Assembly (NCBI RefSeq): GCF_001514065.1
Contig: NZ_KQ948430.1
Coordinates: 181,816-245,815, forward strand
Source of the DNA: Streptomyces antibioticus
GTDB lineage: Bacteria; Actinomycetota; Actinomycetes; Streptomycetales; Streptomycetaceae
Length of the DNA stretch: 64,000 nucleotides
Direction of reading: 5' to 3'
Shown: positions 42,491 through 53,699 of the stretch, piece by piece
How positions within the stretch are numbered: position 1 is the first letter of the stretch
Layout of the letters: the number at the start of each line of letters is the position of its first letter
Made by a program: the position numbers and the translations under genes
The notes under the pieces: model-generated
What the model was told of the DNA's origin: nothing
The model's input: the letters and a program-made list of their open reading frames with translations, nothing else
Databases searched by the model: none

Positions 42491-43873
42491 GTGACCACCA
42501 CGCTCGCAGGCGGCCGCGCCGCCCGCCGCCAGACGATGCGCCGCATCCGCCCGCGCCGCTCCCCGGCCGTCCCGCTGGTGATCGCCCTATGGGCGGGCGC
42601 GGCGGCGGTGCTGTGGCTGTGGTGGGACAACACCCCCTCCCTCGCGGACAACACCGCGAAGATCCTCGCGGCGGGCCGGATCACCGGTCTCCTCGCGGGC
42701 TATCTGATGGCGCTGGTCGTCCTGCAGATGGCCCGGGTGCCGGCGCTGGAGCGGCGGGTGGGCTCGGACCGGGTCGCCCGCTGGCACGCGATGAGCGGCC
42801 GCTACACGGTGAGCCTGGTCATCGCGCACGTCTTCCTGATCACCTGGGCGTACGCGCTCCAGGCCGGCAAGTCGCTCGGCGACTTCGTGCAGCAGTTCAT
42901 GGACATGGTCACGAACCTGCCGGACATGGGCAAGGCGGCGATCGGCACCGGCCTGCTGGTGGTCATCGCGCTGCTGTCGGTCGGCGGGGTCCGGCGCAGG
43001 CTGCCGTACGACACCTGGTACCACGTCCACCTGCTCACCTACGCCGTGGTGTTCCTGACGTTCTGGCACCAGATCACCACCGGCAACGAGTTCGCCGTCC
43101 AGCCCACCGCGAAGACCTTCTGGTACGGGCTCTACGGCATCGTCACCGCGCTGGTGGTCTGGTACCGGATCCTCACCCCGCTCCGCCTCAACCTCAGGCA
43201 CCGGATGTACGTCGAGGCGGTCATCGAGGAGACGCCGGGCATCGTGTCGGTGCTGATCGGCGGGAAGAAGCTGCACCGGATGGGCGCGGAGGCCGGGCAG
43301 TTCTTCCGCTGGCGGTTCATGGCGCCCGGCATGCGGTTCAGCTCCCACCCGTACTCGCTGTCGGCCGCGCCCCGCCCGGACATGCTGCGGATCACGGTCA
43401 AGGCGATCGGCGACCACACCGCCCGGCTGCGCGAACTGCGCCCCGGCACCCGCGTGTGGGCCGAGGGCCCGTACGGCGCCCTGACCGCCCAGCGCCGCAG
43501 CCGCGGCAAGGTGCTGCTGGTGGCGGGCGGCGTCGGCATCACGCCGATGCGGGCGCTGTTCGAGACGCTGCCCGGGGCGTCCGGTGACATCACCCTGCTC
43601 TACCGGGCCAACAGCACCCAGGACCTGGCGCTGTGGGACGAGCTGGCCACCATCGCCGACGAGCGGGGCGCCCGGCTGATGTACGCGGTCAACAGTCCGG
43701 ACGGCGAGCGGCCCGACATCTCGGCGGAGCGGCTGCGGCAGAAGCTGCCGGACATCGACGACCACGACGTGTTCCTGTGCGGGCCGCCCGGCTTCGCACA
43801 GTCCGTGTACGACTCGCTGCGCGACGCGGGCGTGCCGGCCCGCCGTATCCATCACGAGTCGTTCGAGATGTGA
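42491..43873 (+). CDS. Ferric-reductase-like transmembrane NAD(P)H oxidoreductase 2
   Basis: 460-aa paralogue of the first reductase with the same layout: heme His in WHAMSGRYTVSLVIAHVFL and YHVHLLTYAVVFLTFWHQ, FAD motif HPYSLSAAPRPD, NAD(P)H motif GGVGITPMRALFE, end RIHHESFEM. GTG 42491 preceded by GGAGG. The two reductases are clearly a duplication, as are their FMN partners. Confidence 0.9.
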   Translation: MTTTLAGGRAARRQTMRRIRPRRSPAVPLVIALWAGAAAVLWLWWDNTPSLADNTAKILAAGRITGLLAGYLMALVVLQMARVPALERRVGSDRVARWHAMSGRYTVSLVIAHVFLITWAYALQAGKSLGDFVQQFMDMVTNLPDMGKAAIGTGLLVVIALLSVGGVRRRLPYDTWYHVHLLTYAVVFLTFWHQITTGNEFAVQPTAKTFWYGLYGIVTALVVWYRILTPLRLNLRHRMYVEAVIEETPGIVSVLIGGKKLHRMGAEAGQFFRWRFMAPGMRFSSHPYSLSAAPRPDMLRITVKAIGDHTARLRELRPGTRVWAEGPYGALTAQRRSRGKVLLVAGGVGITPMRALFETLPGASGDITLLYRANSTQDLALWDELATIADERGARLMYAVNSPDGERPDISAERLRQKLPDIDDHDVFLCGPPGFAQSVYDSLRDAGVPARRIHHESFEM

Positions 43874-43952
43874 GCCACGCTCCCGCACACACGTCACATC
43901 ACGGCCCCTCAACTCTGCTCGGCAGCCCCAGACTTCAGGAGTTCATTCAGCC

Positions 43953-44735
43953 ATGAGGAAGAGTCATCCGATCCGGCGTGTCGTCCTGGCCGGCGCCGCC
44001 ACCGTCTCCGGGATCGTGCTGCTGCTGTCGCTGAAGCCGGCGTCCGACCCGGCCTCCGCGTCCGCGGCGGGCGGGGCGGTCCCGCCGGCCGCCGCCCAGG
44101 AGTCGGCGCAGGGCGGGGCGCAGGCGGCGGGGCAGAGCACGTCCACCGGGGACGCCGCGCAGACCCAGTACGGTGCCGTCCAGGTACGCATCACCGTCGT
44201 CGGCAACAAGATCACCAAATCGGAGGCGGTGCAGGCGCCGCAGGGCGGGACCAGCACCCAGAAGACCGAACTGGCCGTCCCCAAGCTCAACGCGGCGGTG
44301 GTCGCCAAACAGAGCCCCGACATCGACACCGTGTCGGGGGCGACGTACACGAGCGAGGGCTACAAGAAGTCCCTCCAGTCGGCGATCGACAAGGCGAACG
44401 CCGCCGCCTCGGCCGCCCAGCCCTCGCAGGGCGCGTCGGCCCCCGCCCAGGGTGCCGCCGCCTCCAAGACCCTCACGGGCACGGTCGCGCAGACCCAGTA
44501 CGGCCCGGTCCAGGTCCGCATCACGGTCAGCAACGGCAAGATCACCAAGGCCGAGGCGGTCCAGGCGCCCCAGGGCGGGACCAGCACCCAGAAGACCGAG
44601 CTGGCCGTGCCGAAGCTCAACGCGGCGGCGGTGGCGGCCGGCAGCGCGGACATCGACTCGGTGTCCGGGGCCACCTACACCAGCGCGGGCTACAAGAAGT
44701 CCCTCCAGTCGGCGCTGGACCAGGCCGGTGGCTGA
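43953..44735 (+). CDS. Exported protein with two tandem FMN-binding domains
   Basis: 260 aa: anchor SHPIRRVVLAGAATVSGIVLLLSL as in the single-domain paralogue, then two FMN_bind domains (about 75-150 and 180-258), each with its own flavinylation motif (DTVSGATYTS and DSVSGATYTS). The repeats are nearly identical (QYG.VQVRIT.., KTELAVPKLNAA). It could hold two covalent FMN, giving a relay. ATG 43953 with CAGGAG. The stop overlaps the ApbE start. Confidence 0.9.
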   Translation: MRKSHPIRRVVLAGAATVSGIVLLLSLKPASDPASASAAGGAVPPAAAQESAQGGAQAAGQSTSTGDAAQTQYGAVQVRITVVGNKITKSEAVQAPQGGTSTQKTELAVPKLNAAVVAKQSPDIDTVSGATYTSEGYKKSLQSAIDKANAAASAAQPSQGASAPAQGAAASKTLTGTVAQTQYGPVQVRITVSNGKITKAEAVQAPQGGTSTQKTELAVPKLNAAAVAAGSADIDSVSGATYTSAGYKKSLQSALDQAGG

Positions 44736-45528
44736 CACCGTGGCCGAGTCGGCAGATGCTCCCGCCGCGGTACGTCATGCGGAGGAGGTCATGGGGACCG
44801 TCTTCTCCTTCGACGTCCGCGGCGGGGACCCCGATGCCGTCCAGGCGGCACTGGCGGAGGCGGTGGCCGGGCTGCACCGGGTCGACGCCGTCTTCAGCAC
44901 GTACCGCGAGAACAGCCAGATCTCCCGGCTGGCCCGCGACGAGCTGACGGTGGCGGAGTGCGACCCCGAGGTCGCCGAGGTCCTCGAGCTGGGAGCGGAG
45001 GCCGAACGCACCAGCGACGGCTGGTTCAGCCTCCGCTACGAGGGCCGCCTCGACCCGACGGGCATCGTCAAGGGCTGGGCGGTGGAGCGCGCGGCCAGAC
45101 AACTGCTCAGGGCGGGCGCGACCGGGGTCAGCCTCAACGGCGGCGGGGACGTGCAGTTGCTCGGCACGCCGGGGCCGCAGCGCCCGTGGCGGGTGGGGGT
45201 CGCCGATCCGCTGCGGCCGGGGGGTCTGGCGGCGGTGGTGTCAGCGGCGGGCACGAGCGAGCTGGCCGTGGCGACCTCCGGCACGGCAGAACGCGGCGCC
45301 CACATCGTCGACCCCCGCACCGGCCGCTCCGCGGTGACGGACCTGGTCGCCGTGACGGTGGTGACCCCCAGCGTCACCTGGGCGGACTGCTGGGCGACGG
45401 CGGCGTTCGCGATGGGTTCGCGGGAGGGGTTGCGGTGGCTGGAATCACTGCCGGACGTGGAGGCGCTGCTGATCACGGCGGGCGATGAGGTCAGGTGCAC
45501 AGGGGGCTTGGCTTCAAGACTCGGGTGA
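44728..45528 (+). CDS. apbE: FAD:protein FMN transferase (ApbE) without signal peptide
   Basis: 266 aa. Motifs: EVMGTVFSFDVRG, DPTGIVKGWAVERA, SLNGGGDVQLLG, ATSGTAERGAHIVDPRTG, TWADCWATAAFAMG (Mg-ligand Asp/Thr). It moves FMN from FAD to Thr/Ser in the SGAT motif of FMN_bind proteins, here both neighbours. Typical ApbE is exported, but this one has no signal or lipobox. GTG 44728 overlaps the previous stop by 8 nt; GTG 44740 is another option. Confidence 0.9.
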   Translation: MADTVAESADAPAAVRHAEEVMGTVFSFDVRGGDPDAVQAALAEAVAGLHRVDAVFSTYRENSQISRLARDELTVAECDPEVAEVLELGAEAERTSDGWFSLRYEGRLDPTGIVKGWAVERAARQLLRAGATGVSLNGGGDVQLLGTPGPQRPWRVGVADPLRPGGLAAVVSAAGTSELAVATSGTAERGAHIVDPRTGRSAVTDLVAVTVVTPSVTWADCWATAAFAMGSREGLRWLESLPDVEALLITAGDEVRCTGGLASRLG

Positions 45529-45533
45529 ATGGA

Positions 45534-45589
45534 CGCCCTTAGGGGCGCGGGGAACTGCGCGACCAGCCACGAAGCACCCGCACCCGACG
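45534..45589 (+). repeat. Interspersed repeat (copy 3) after apbE
   Basis: Hairpin CGCCC-TTAG-GGGCG followed by the shared core GCGCGGGGAACTGCGCGA, then CCAGCCACGAAGCACC and CGCACCCGAC; starts 6 nt after the apbE stop, between convergent apbE and argR. Nearly identical to copy 1. Confidence 0.8.
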
Positions 45590-45593
45590 ACGA

Positions 45594-46139
45594 TCAATGC
45601 CCGTTCTGAGCCAACCTCAGCAAGTGCTCAGCCAAAGCCTGGCCCCCCACCGGATCACGGCTGATCAGCAACAACGTGTCATCACCGGCGATGGTCCCGA
45701 GAATGTCATGCAGCTCAGCCTGATCAATGGCCGACGCCAGAAACTGAGCCGCACCCGGCGGAGTACGCAGCACCACAAGATTCGCCGAAGCCTCCGCGGA
45801 GATCAGCAGCTCCTGCGACAGCCGCCGCATCCGCTCTTCCTTCGCCGACTCCCCCAGCGGCGCCCGAGGCGTACGGAAACCGCCCTCGCTCGGCACCGCG
45901 TAGATCAGGTCGCCGTCGGTGTTACGGATCTTCACCGCGTTCAGCTCGTCCAGGTCCCGGGACAGCGTCGCCTGCGTGACGCTCAGCCCGTCGTCGGACA
46001 AGAGCTTGGCCAACTGGCTCTGCGACCGCACCGGTTGCCGGTTGAGGATGTCCACGATCCGGCGGTGCCGCGCCGTGCGCGTCTGCGGCACCGCAGGCCC
46101 GCCGGCCCCGTTCTGCTCATGCTCCTGCGCCTGGCTCAT
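45594..46139 (-). CDS. argR: Arginine repressor/activator ArgR
   Basis: 181-aa hexameric ArgR. N-terminal winged helix ([50 protein letters not shown]), C-terminal arginine-binding/oligomerisation part ([40 protein letters not shown]). With arginine it represses the arg genes via ARG boxes. ATG 46139 fits the family start MSQAQ; ATG 46163 overlaps the argD stop as ATGA and would add 8 residues, so coupling is possible. Last gene of the operon. Confidence 0.95.
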   Translation of the reverse strand: MSQAQEHEQNGAGGPAVPQTRTARHRRIVDILNRQPVRSQSQLAKLLSDDGLSVTQATLSRDLDELNAVKIRNTDGDLIYAVPSEGGFRTPRAPLGESAKEERMRRLSQELLISAEASANLVVLRTPPGAAQFLASAIDQAELHDILGTIAGDDTLLLISRDPVGGQALAEHLLRLAQNGH

Positions 46140-46159
46140 CGACGTCTCATTTCTCCGGA

Positions 46160-47365
46160 TCATCCGTCCCCGTCGGCTGCGTTCGCCGCCTTCGCCGCGT
46201 CAAGAACGCCGGGCAGCGCCTGGAGCAGCGCAGCCACCTCGTCGTCGCCGAGGTTCAGCGGCGGCATGAGCCGTACGACATCGGGGGCGGGCGCGTTCAC
46301 CAGGAAACCGGCGTCCTGAGCCGTCTGCTGCACCTGGGGCGCGAGCGGCTCGGTGAGCACGATACCCAGGAGGAGCCCGGAGCCCCGGACGTGGTCGACC
46401 AGCGGGTGTCCCAGGGACTCGATTCCCTCGTGCAGCGCGGCGCTCTGCCGCTTGACGTTGTCGAGCAGTCCGTCACCGGCGATGGTGTCGAGGACGGCGA
46501 GTCCGGCGGCACAGGCGACCGGGTTGCCGCCGAAGGTCGTGCCGTGGTGGCCGGGCTGGAGCAGCTCCGCGGCCCGGCCGAAGGCGACGGTGGCGCCGAG
46601 GGGCAGTCCGCCGCCGAGTTGCTTGGCGAGGGTGACGACGTCGGGCAGGACGCCCTCGTGGGCCTGGTACTCGAACCAGTGCCCGGTGCGGCCGACGCCG
46701 GTCTGCACCTCGTCGAGGACCAGCAGCGCGCCCTTGGCCGCGGTGATCGCCCGGGCCGCCTTGAGGTAGCCGGCGGGCGGGACGACGACGCCGTTCTCGC
46801 CCTGGATGGGCTCGATGACGACGAGCGCGGTGTCCTCGGTGACCGCGGCGGCCAGCGCCTGCGCGTCGCCGTACGGCACATGCGTGACGTCCCCCGGCAG
46901 CGGCAGGAACGGCGTCTGCTTGGCGGGCTGGCCGGTGAGGGCGAGGGCACCCATGGTGCGGCCGTGGAAGCCGCCCTGCGTGGCCACCATGTGGCTGCGC
47001 CCGGTCAGCCGGCCGATCTTGAAGGCGGCCTCGTTGGCCTCGGCGCCGGAGTTGCAGAAGAAGACCCGGCCGTCCCGGCCGAAGTGCTGGAGCAGCCGTT
47101 CGGCGAGGGCGATCGTCGGCTCGGCCATGAAGAAGTTGGAGATGTGGCCGAGGGACGCGATCTGCTTGCTGACGGCGTCTATGACCGCCGGGTGGGCGTG
47201 GCCGAGCGCGTTGGTGGCGATGCCGCCGACCCAGTCGTAGTACTGCTTGCCCTCGGAGTCCCAGACCTTGAGGCCTTCACCGCGGACGAGGGGGAGGCGC
47301 GGGGTGCCGTAGTTGTTCATGAGCGAGCCCTGCCACCGCTGGGTGAGCTCCTGATTGTCGGTCAT
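46160..47365 (-). CDS. argD: Acetylornithine aminotransferase
   Basis: 401-aa class III PLP aminotransferase that makes N-acetylornithine. Key blocks: [62 protein letters not shown] with the PLP Lys, and [23 protein letters not shown] 47365 overlaps the argB stop as ATGA. Confidence 0.96.
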   Translation of the reverse strand: MTDNQELTQRWQGSLMNNYGTPRLPLVRGEGLKVWDSEGKQYYDWVGGIATNALGHAHPAVIDAVSKQIASLGHISNFFMAEPTIALAERLLQHFGRDGRVFFCNSGAEANEAAFKIGRLTGRSHMVATQGGFHGRTMGALALTGQPAKQTPFLPLPGDVTHVPYGDAQALAAAVTEDTALVVIEPIQGENGVVVPPAGYLKAARAITAAKGALLVLDEVQTGVGRTGHWFEYQAHEGVLPDVVTLAKQLGGGLPLGATVAFGRAAELLQPGHHGTTFGGNPVACAAGLAVLDTIAGDGLLDNVKRQSAALHEGIESLGHPLVDHVRGSGLLLGIVLTEPLAPQVQQTAQDAGFLVNAPAPDVVRLMPPLNLGDDEVAALLQALPGVLDAAKAANAADGDG

Positions 47366-48269
47366 TCCCCATCCCCCTCTTGCGCGTCCGGCACGACCAT
47401 CGTGCCGATGCCCTCGTCGGTGAAGATCTCCAGCAGGATCGAGTGCTGGACCCGGCCGTCGATGACGCGGGCGGTGGTGACGCCGTTGCGCACGGCGTGC
47501 AGGCAGCCCTCCATCTTCGGGACCATGCCGGAACTCAACTCCGGCAGCAGCTTCTCCAGTTGGGAAGCGGTGAGGCGGCTGATCACCTCGTCGCTGTGCG
47601 GCCAGTCCTCATAGAGACCCTCGACGTCCGTGAGGACCATGAGAGTCTCCGCTCCAAGAGCAGCAGCGAGTGCCGCAGCCGCCGTATCAGCATTGACGTT
47701 GTAGACATGGTGGTCGTCCTGGCTACGGGCGATCGACGAGACGACCGGGATCCGGCCGTCGGCGAGCAGGGCCTCGATCGCGCCCGTGTCGATCGCGGTG
47801 ATCTCGCCCACCCGTCCGATGTCGACCAACTCGCCGTCGATCTCGGGCTGGTGCTTGGTGGCGGTGATGGTGTGCGCGTCCTCGCCGGTCAGACCGACGG
47901 CCAGCGGTCCGTGCTGGTTGAGCAGCCCGACCAGCTCGCGCTGGACCTGTCCGGCCAGCACCATCCGTACGACGTCCATGGCGTCCTCGGTGGTGACGCG
48001 GAGGCCGGCCTTGAACTCGCTGACGATGCCGGCCTGGTCGAGGGCGGCGCTGATCTGCGGGCCGCCGCCGTGCACGACGACCGGCTTGAGGCCGGCGTGG
48101 TGCAGGAAGACGACGTCCTGGGCGAACGCGGCCTTCAGGTCCTCGTCGATCATGGCGTTGCCGCCGAACTTGATGACGACCGTCTTGCCGTTGTGCCGGA
48201 CGAGCCAGGGCAGCGCCTCGATGAGGATCTGCGCCTTGGGCAGCGCGGTGTGTTTGCGGGTCACGTTGC

Positions 48270-48273
<4 letters not shown>
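47362..48273 (-). CDS. argB: N-acetylglutamate kinase
   Basis: 303-aa amino-acid kinase. [10 protein letters not shown] (ATP site), [47 protein letters not shown]. Phosphorylates N-acetylglutamate; usually the arginine-feedback-inhibited step, and the N-terminal helix ([20 protein letters not shown]) typical of the arginine-sensitive type is present. ATG 48273 overlaps the argJ stop as ATGA. Confidence 0.96.
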
Positions 48274-50491
<2,218 letters not shown>

Positions 50492-50499
<8 letters not shown>

Positions 50500-53044
50500 T
50501 CTTGGCGAGGTCCCTCCGGGAGGCGGCTGGGTGCGCCGAGGGCTGGAGGGGGCGCCGTCGTCGCACCACGCCCAGCAGGATCACGATCACCGAGGCCACT
50601 CCCCCGACTGTCATACCCAGTCGCAGACCGGGTGGCCGGAAGGTGCAGGTCACGTCGTTCGACGTGCCGTCGAGAGGCACGGACACCAGCCCGTGGTAGT
50701 TCCCGGCCGGGGCGGCGGCGGAATCGCCGACGGCGCAGCGCCAGCCCGCGATTCTCGGGGCCGCGACGACGGCGATTCCCGTACTGCCCCTCGGGAGCTC
50801 CGCCCGGATCGTGCCGTCCGAGACCGTCACCTTCGTGGCACCGGTGTGCGCGAGCCGCCGGACGACGGTGTCCAGCTTGCCGGTGTCGAGGCAGCCGACC
50901 GCGCCGACCGGGATCCTGCCCGGGCGGTGTGCGGACAGCTCGATGGTCAGCCGCCCGGACGGCGGGACCGTACCGAGCGGCTGCATGGCGGCGCGCCTGC
51001 TCGCGTCGGCCCTGAAGCGGGCGGCCGGTCCCGGAGCACCGGTGAGCCGGGCCGTGCCCGTGAAGCGCGGGGCCCAGAGGTACGCCTCGCTGCCCGCCGG
51101 GCACCGGGCGGTGACGGTCTCGGCGCTCACGACGAGCCGGGGCACGGTGTAGACGCGGGCGCCGAGCAGCAGCTCCTGGTTGCGGTACGGCGACGGCCCG
51201 AAGGCAGGCGCGGCGGCGGCCGTGGGTCGTACGGTCACCAGGGGCGGCACGTCCTGACGGGAGACGGTCAACCGGCCGTCGGGCTCGGGATACCGGCTCT
51301 GGTGCGGGTCCGGGGGTGAGTGCACCCGGGCGCCGACGGAGAAGATCACGTCCGTGACGGCGTTGTCCAGGCTCTGCAGGCTGCGGCCGCCGGAGGTCCA
51401 GCCGCCGCCGAGGGCGGTGAGCGTACGAAAGAGCACGTCGGAGGTGTGGCTGCTGTAGTACTGGGCGCCCTGGCCGCCGACGAGCATCGGGTCGTTGGCG
51501 ACGGTCTGCTCGCGGCCCGGGTCGGTGCGGTAGCGGGGCCAGCCGTCGGCCTGTGCGATCGCCTCCGACTGCCGCTGCTGCCGGTCGCCCCAGGGCGTGT
51601 AGTCGTCCAGGTGCGCGAGCCGCAGCCGGGAGGCCACGGCGGAGGTGGCGACGGTCTCGCCGAACTGGGCACCGAGCAGCAGCACCGCGGCGAGCGCGAC
51701 CGGCACGGTACGGCGCGGACCGCCGAGCAGACGCCGGGCTCGGTCCCCGAGCGGACGCCACCCGCCCCGCCCGCTCGACCGGCCCAGCAGGACCAGCCCG
51801 CCCAGCGTGCCCGCGGCGGCAAGGAGCAGCACCGGCCAGGCGACCTGACGTACCAGATCGCTGCGGCTCGCGACGGCCACGATCAGGGTGAACAGAGCGG
51901 CGGACGCGCCCAGCGTCCGCGGCGCCGGCACACCGTACGAGAGCGTGTGCCAGGCGGTCATCACCAGCAGCGCGCACACCACGAAGGCCTGCCGGTAGGG
52001 GCTGCCCTGCGGGGCGGCGAAGGCGTGCCAGAGCAGATGGGTCGGGTCCCACTGCATCGACAGCGTCACCCCGGCCACCAGCAGCGGCCATCCGGTGCGC
52101 ACCCGCCGGGGAGCCGCCCGGTGGAAGGGCAGGGCGAGGGCGAGCAGCAGGGCCGTGGTGCCGACGAAGAGCGCCGGCGAGCCGAAGCTGTACGTCGTCG
52201 GCAGCAGCCGGGCCAGCAGGTCCTGGGCGCCCACCGGTTTGAACTCCGTGAACCTGCCGGGGGAGGCGTGGGTGGTGCCGAAGTAGACCACCGTCACGAC
52301 GGGCGCGGCCAAGCCGACCCCGAGGGCCACGGTCAGTGCGGCGCGGCCCGCCACCGCCGCCTTTTGGCGCCACGGGAGACCGGACAGGGCCAGCCTCAGG
52401 AGCAGGACGAGACCGGCGGCGAGGGTGGCCATGTACGCCGTGTAGAAGTTGGCGATCCAGGCCGCCGTCACGACGAGTACGCCGAGGAGCGGTCGCCTCC
52501 GGTGCAGAATCCATTCTCCGACCAGGCACAGCAGCGGCAGCGCGATGAGGCCGTCGAGCCACATGAGGTTGTAGACGGCCGCCGCCACGGTCCACCCGCA
52601 CAGGGCGTACGACGCTCCCAGCAGCCCCGCGGCCCACCAGCGCCCGGGGCGCTGCACGAGCAGCAGCCAGGCCATGGCCGCGGCGGCGCACGCGACCTTC
52701 AGGACGGTGATCACATACACCGCGAGGTCGATCTCGTCCCGCGGGAACACCGCCACGAGCAGGGCGAAGGGGCTGGTGAGGTAGGTGCCGAGGTCGGGCA
52801 GGAAGCTGCTGCCGTACCCGGACTGCCAGTTGACGAGGAGACCGCCGTCGGCGCGGCCGTGCAGCAGGTCCCACAGGTGGGCGTGGAAGGGGACGTACTG
52901 GTTGCCGAGGTCGTTGACCGTGCGGGTGCGAGGGCCTAACGGGTAGCTGCGGGCGACGGCGTCGGCGACGCAGAACATGACGCCGGCGACCAGCGCCGCG
53001 AGCCCGGCCGCGGCCCGCCGAGGCCGCGAAATACCGCTGTGCAA
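50492..53044 (-). CDS. Large YfhO-family polytopic membrane protein
   Basis: 850 aa with about 13 helices in the first two thirds and a beta-rich external C-terminal part (about 640-830) before a last helix and basic tail. YfhO-type start of the helical part (GNQYVPFHAHLWDLLHG, WQSGYGSSFLPDLGTYLTSPFALL); GT-C-fold glycosyltransferase-like, in other bacteria linked to lipoteichoic acid glycosylation. The N-terminus is short and basic; TTG 53044 with GGGGGG 6 nt upstream is preferred, because upstream frames give non-membrane, poorly conserved sequence. An alternative later ATG cannot be excluded. Confidence 0.82.
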
Positions 53045-53198
53045 TTCGATCCCCCCGTCCGGGGGCTGGTCGGGCCCCCGCGCTTTTTTAATTCGGTGCG
53101 CCCTTTTAGACAGAGGGGGAATCCGACGGGTTGTGCATCCGCGAAAAGTGGTGGAATGAATTCCAGCTTGTTCACGGGTTAATGGCGGGTGCACGCGA

Positions 53199-53224
53199 CT
53201 GGAGTCCACTCCAGGCTCTACGGT
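53199..53224 (+). promoter_or_regulatory. MerR-type palindrome and leaderless promoter of the CMD-family gene
   Basis: Perfect inverted repeat CTGGAGTCCACTCCAG (53199-53214) immediately followed by TACGGT (53219-53224), a possible -10; the ATG at 53232 is 7 nt further on. A palindrome between the -35 and -10 positions is typical of MerR-family control. Confidence 0.55.
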
Positions 53225-53231
53225 CTTGTGC

Positions 53232-53699
53232 ATGACTGACGGACGATCCGACATGAGCGGCAGCACCACCCGTGAGGAGCGTTTCGCGCAGGGCCTGAAG
53301 GTGCTGCGGAGCGTCGACGGCGAGGCCGGGCAGCGGGTCATCGACTCGCTCGCCGACATCAGCCCCGAGATGGGCCACCAGATCGTCGCCTGGGGCTTCG
53401 GCGAGATCTACTCCCGCCCCGAACTCCAGCCCAGGGACCGCCAGTTGGTGACGCTGGGCATGCTCACCGCGCTCGGCGGCTGCGAGCCGCAGCTGGAGGT
53501 GCACGTCAACGCGGCGCTGAACGTGGGCCTGACGCCCCAGCAGATCGTCGAGGCGCTGCTGCACTCCGCCGGTTACTGCGGCTTTCCGCGCGCCCTGAAC
53601 GCCACGTTCGTCGCGAAGAAGGTCTTCGCCGAGCGGGGGCTGCTGCCGGTCGAAGGGCAGCAGCCCCCGCCCCGTGAGAATCCGCCTACTTCTGCTTGA
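53232..53699 (+). CDS. Carboxymuconolactone decarboxylase (AhpD-like) family protein
   Basis: 155 aa. CMD fold: QPRDRQLVTLGMLTALGGCEPQLEVHVNAALNVGLTPQQIVEALLHSAGYCGFPRALNA. The usual CxxC of AhpD is absent; only C at ...GGCEPQ and SAGYCGFP remain, so it is not a peroxidase partner of the AhpD type and is closer to 4-carboxymuconolactone decarboxylase. ATG 53232 lies 7 nt after TACGGT, a possible leaderless start; ATG 53253 is an alternative. 3' end overlaps the convergent GH51 gene by 14 bp. Confidence 0.88.
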   Translation: MTDGRSDMSGSTTREERFAQGLKVLRSVDGEAGQRVIDSLADISPEMGHQIVAWGFGEIYSRPELQPRDRQLVTLGMLTALGGCEPQLEVHVNAALNVGLTPQQIVEALLHSAGYCGFPRALNATFVAKKVFAERGLLPVEGQQPPPRENPPTSA

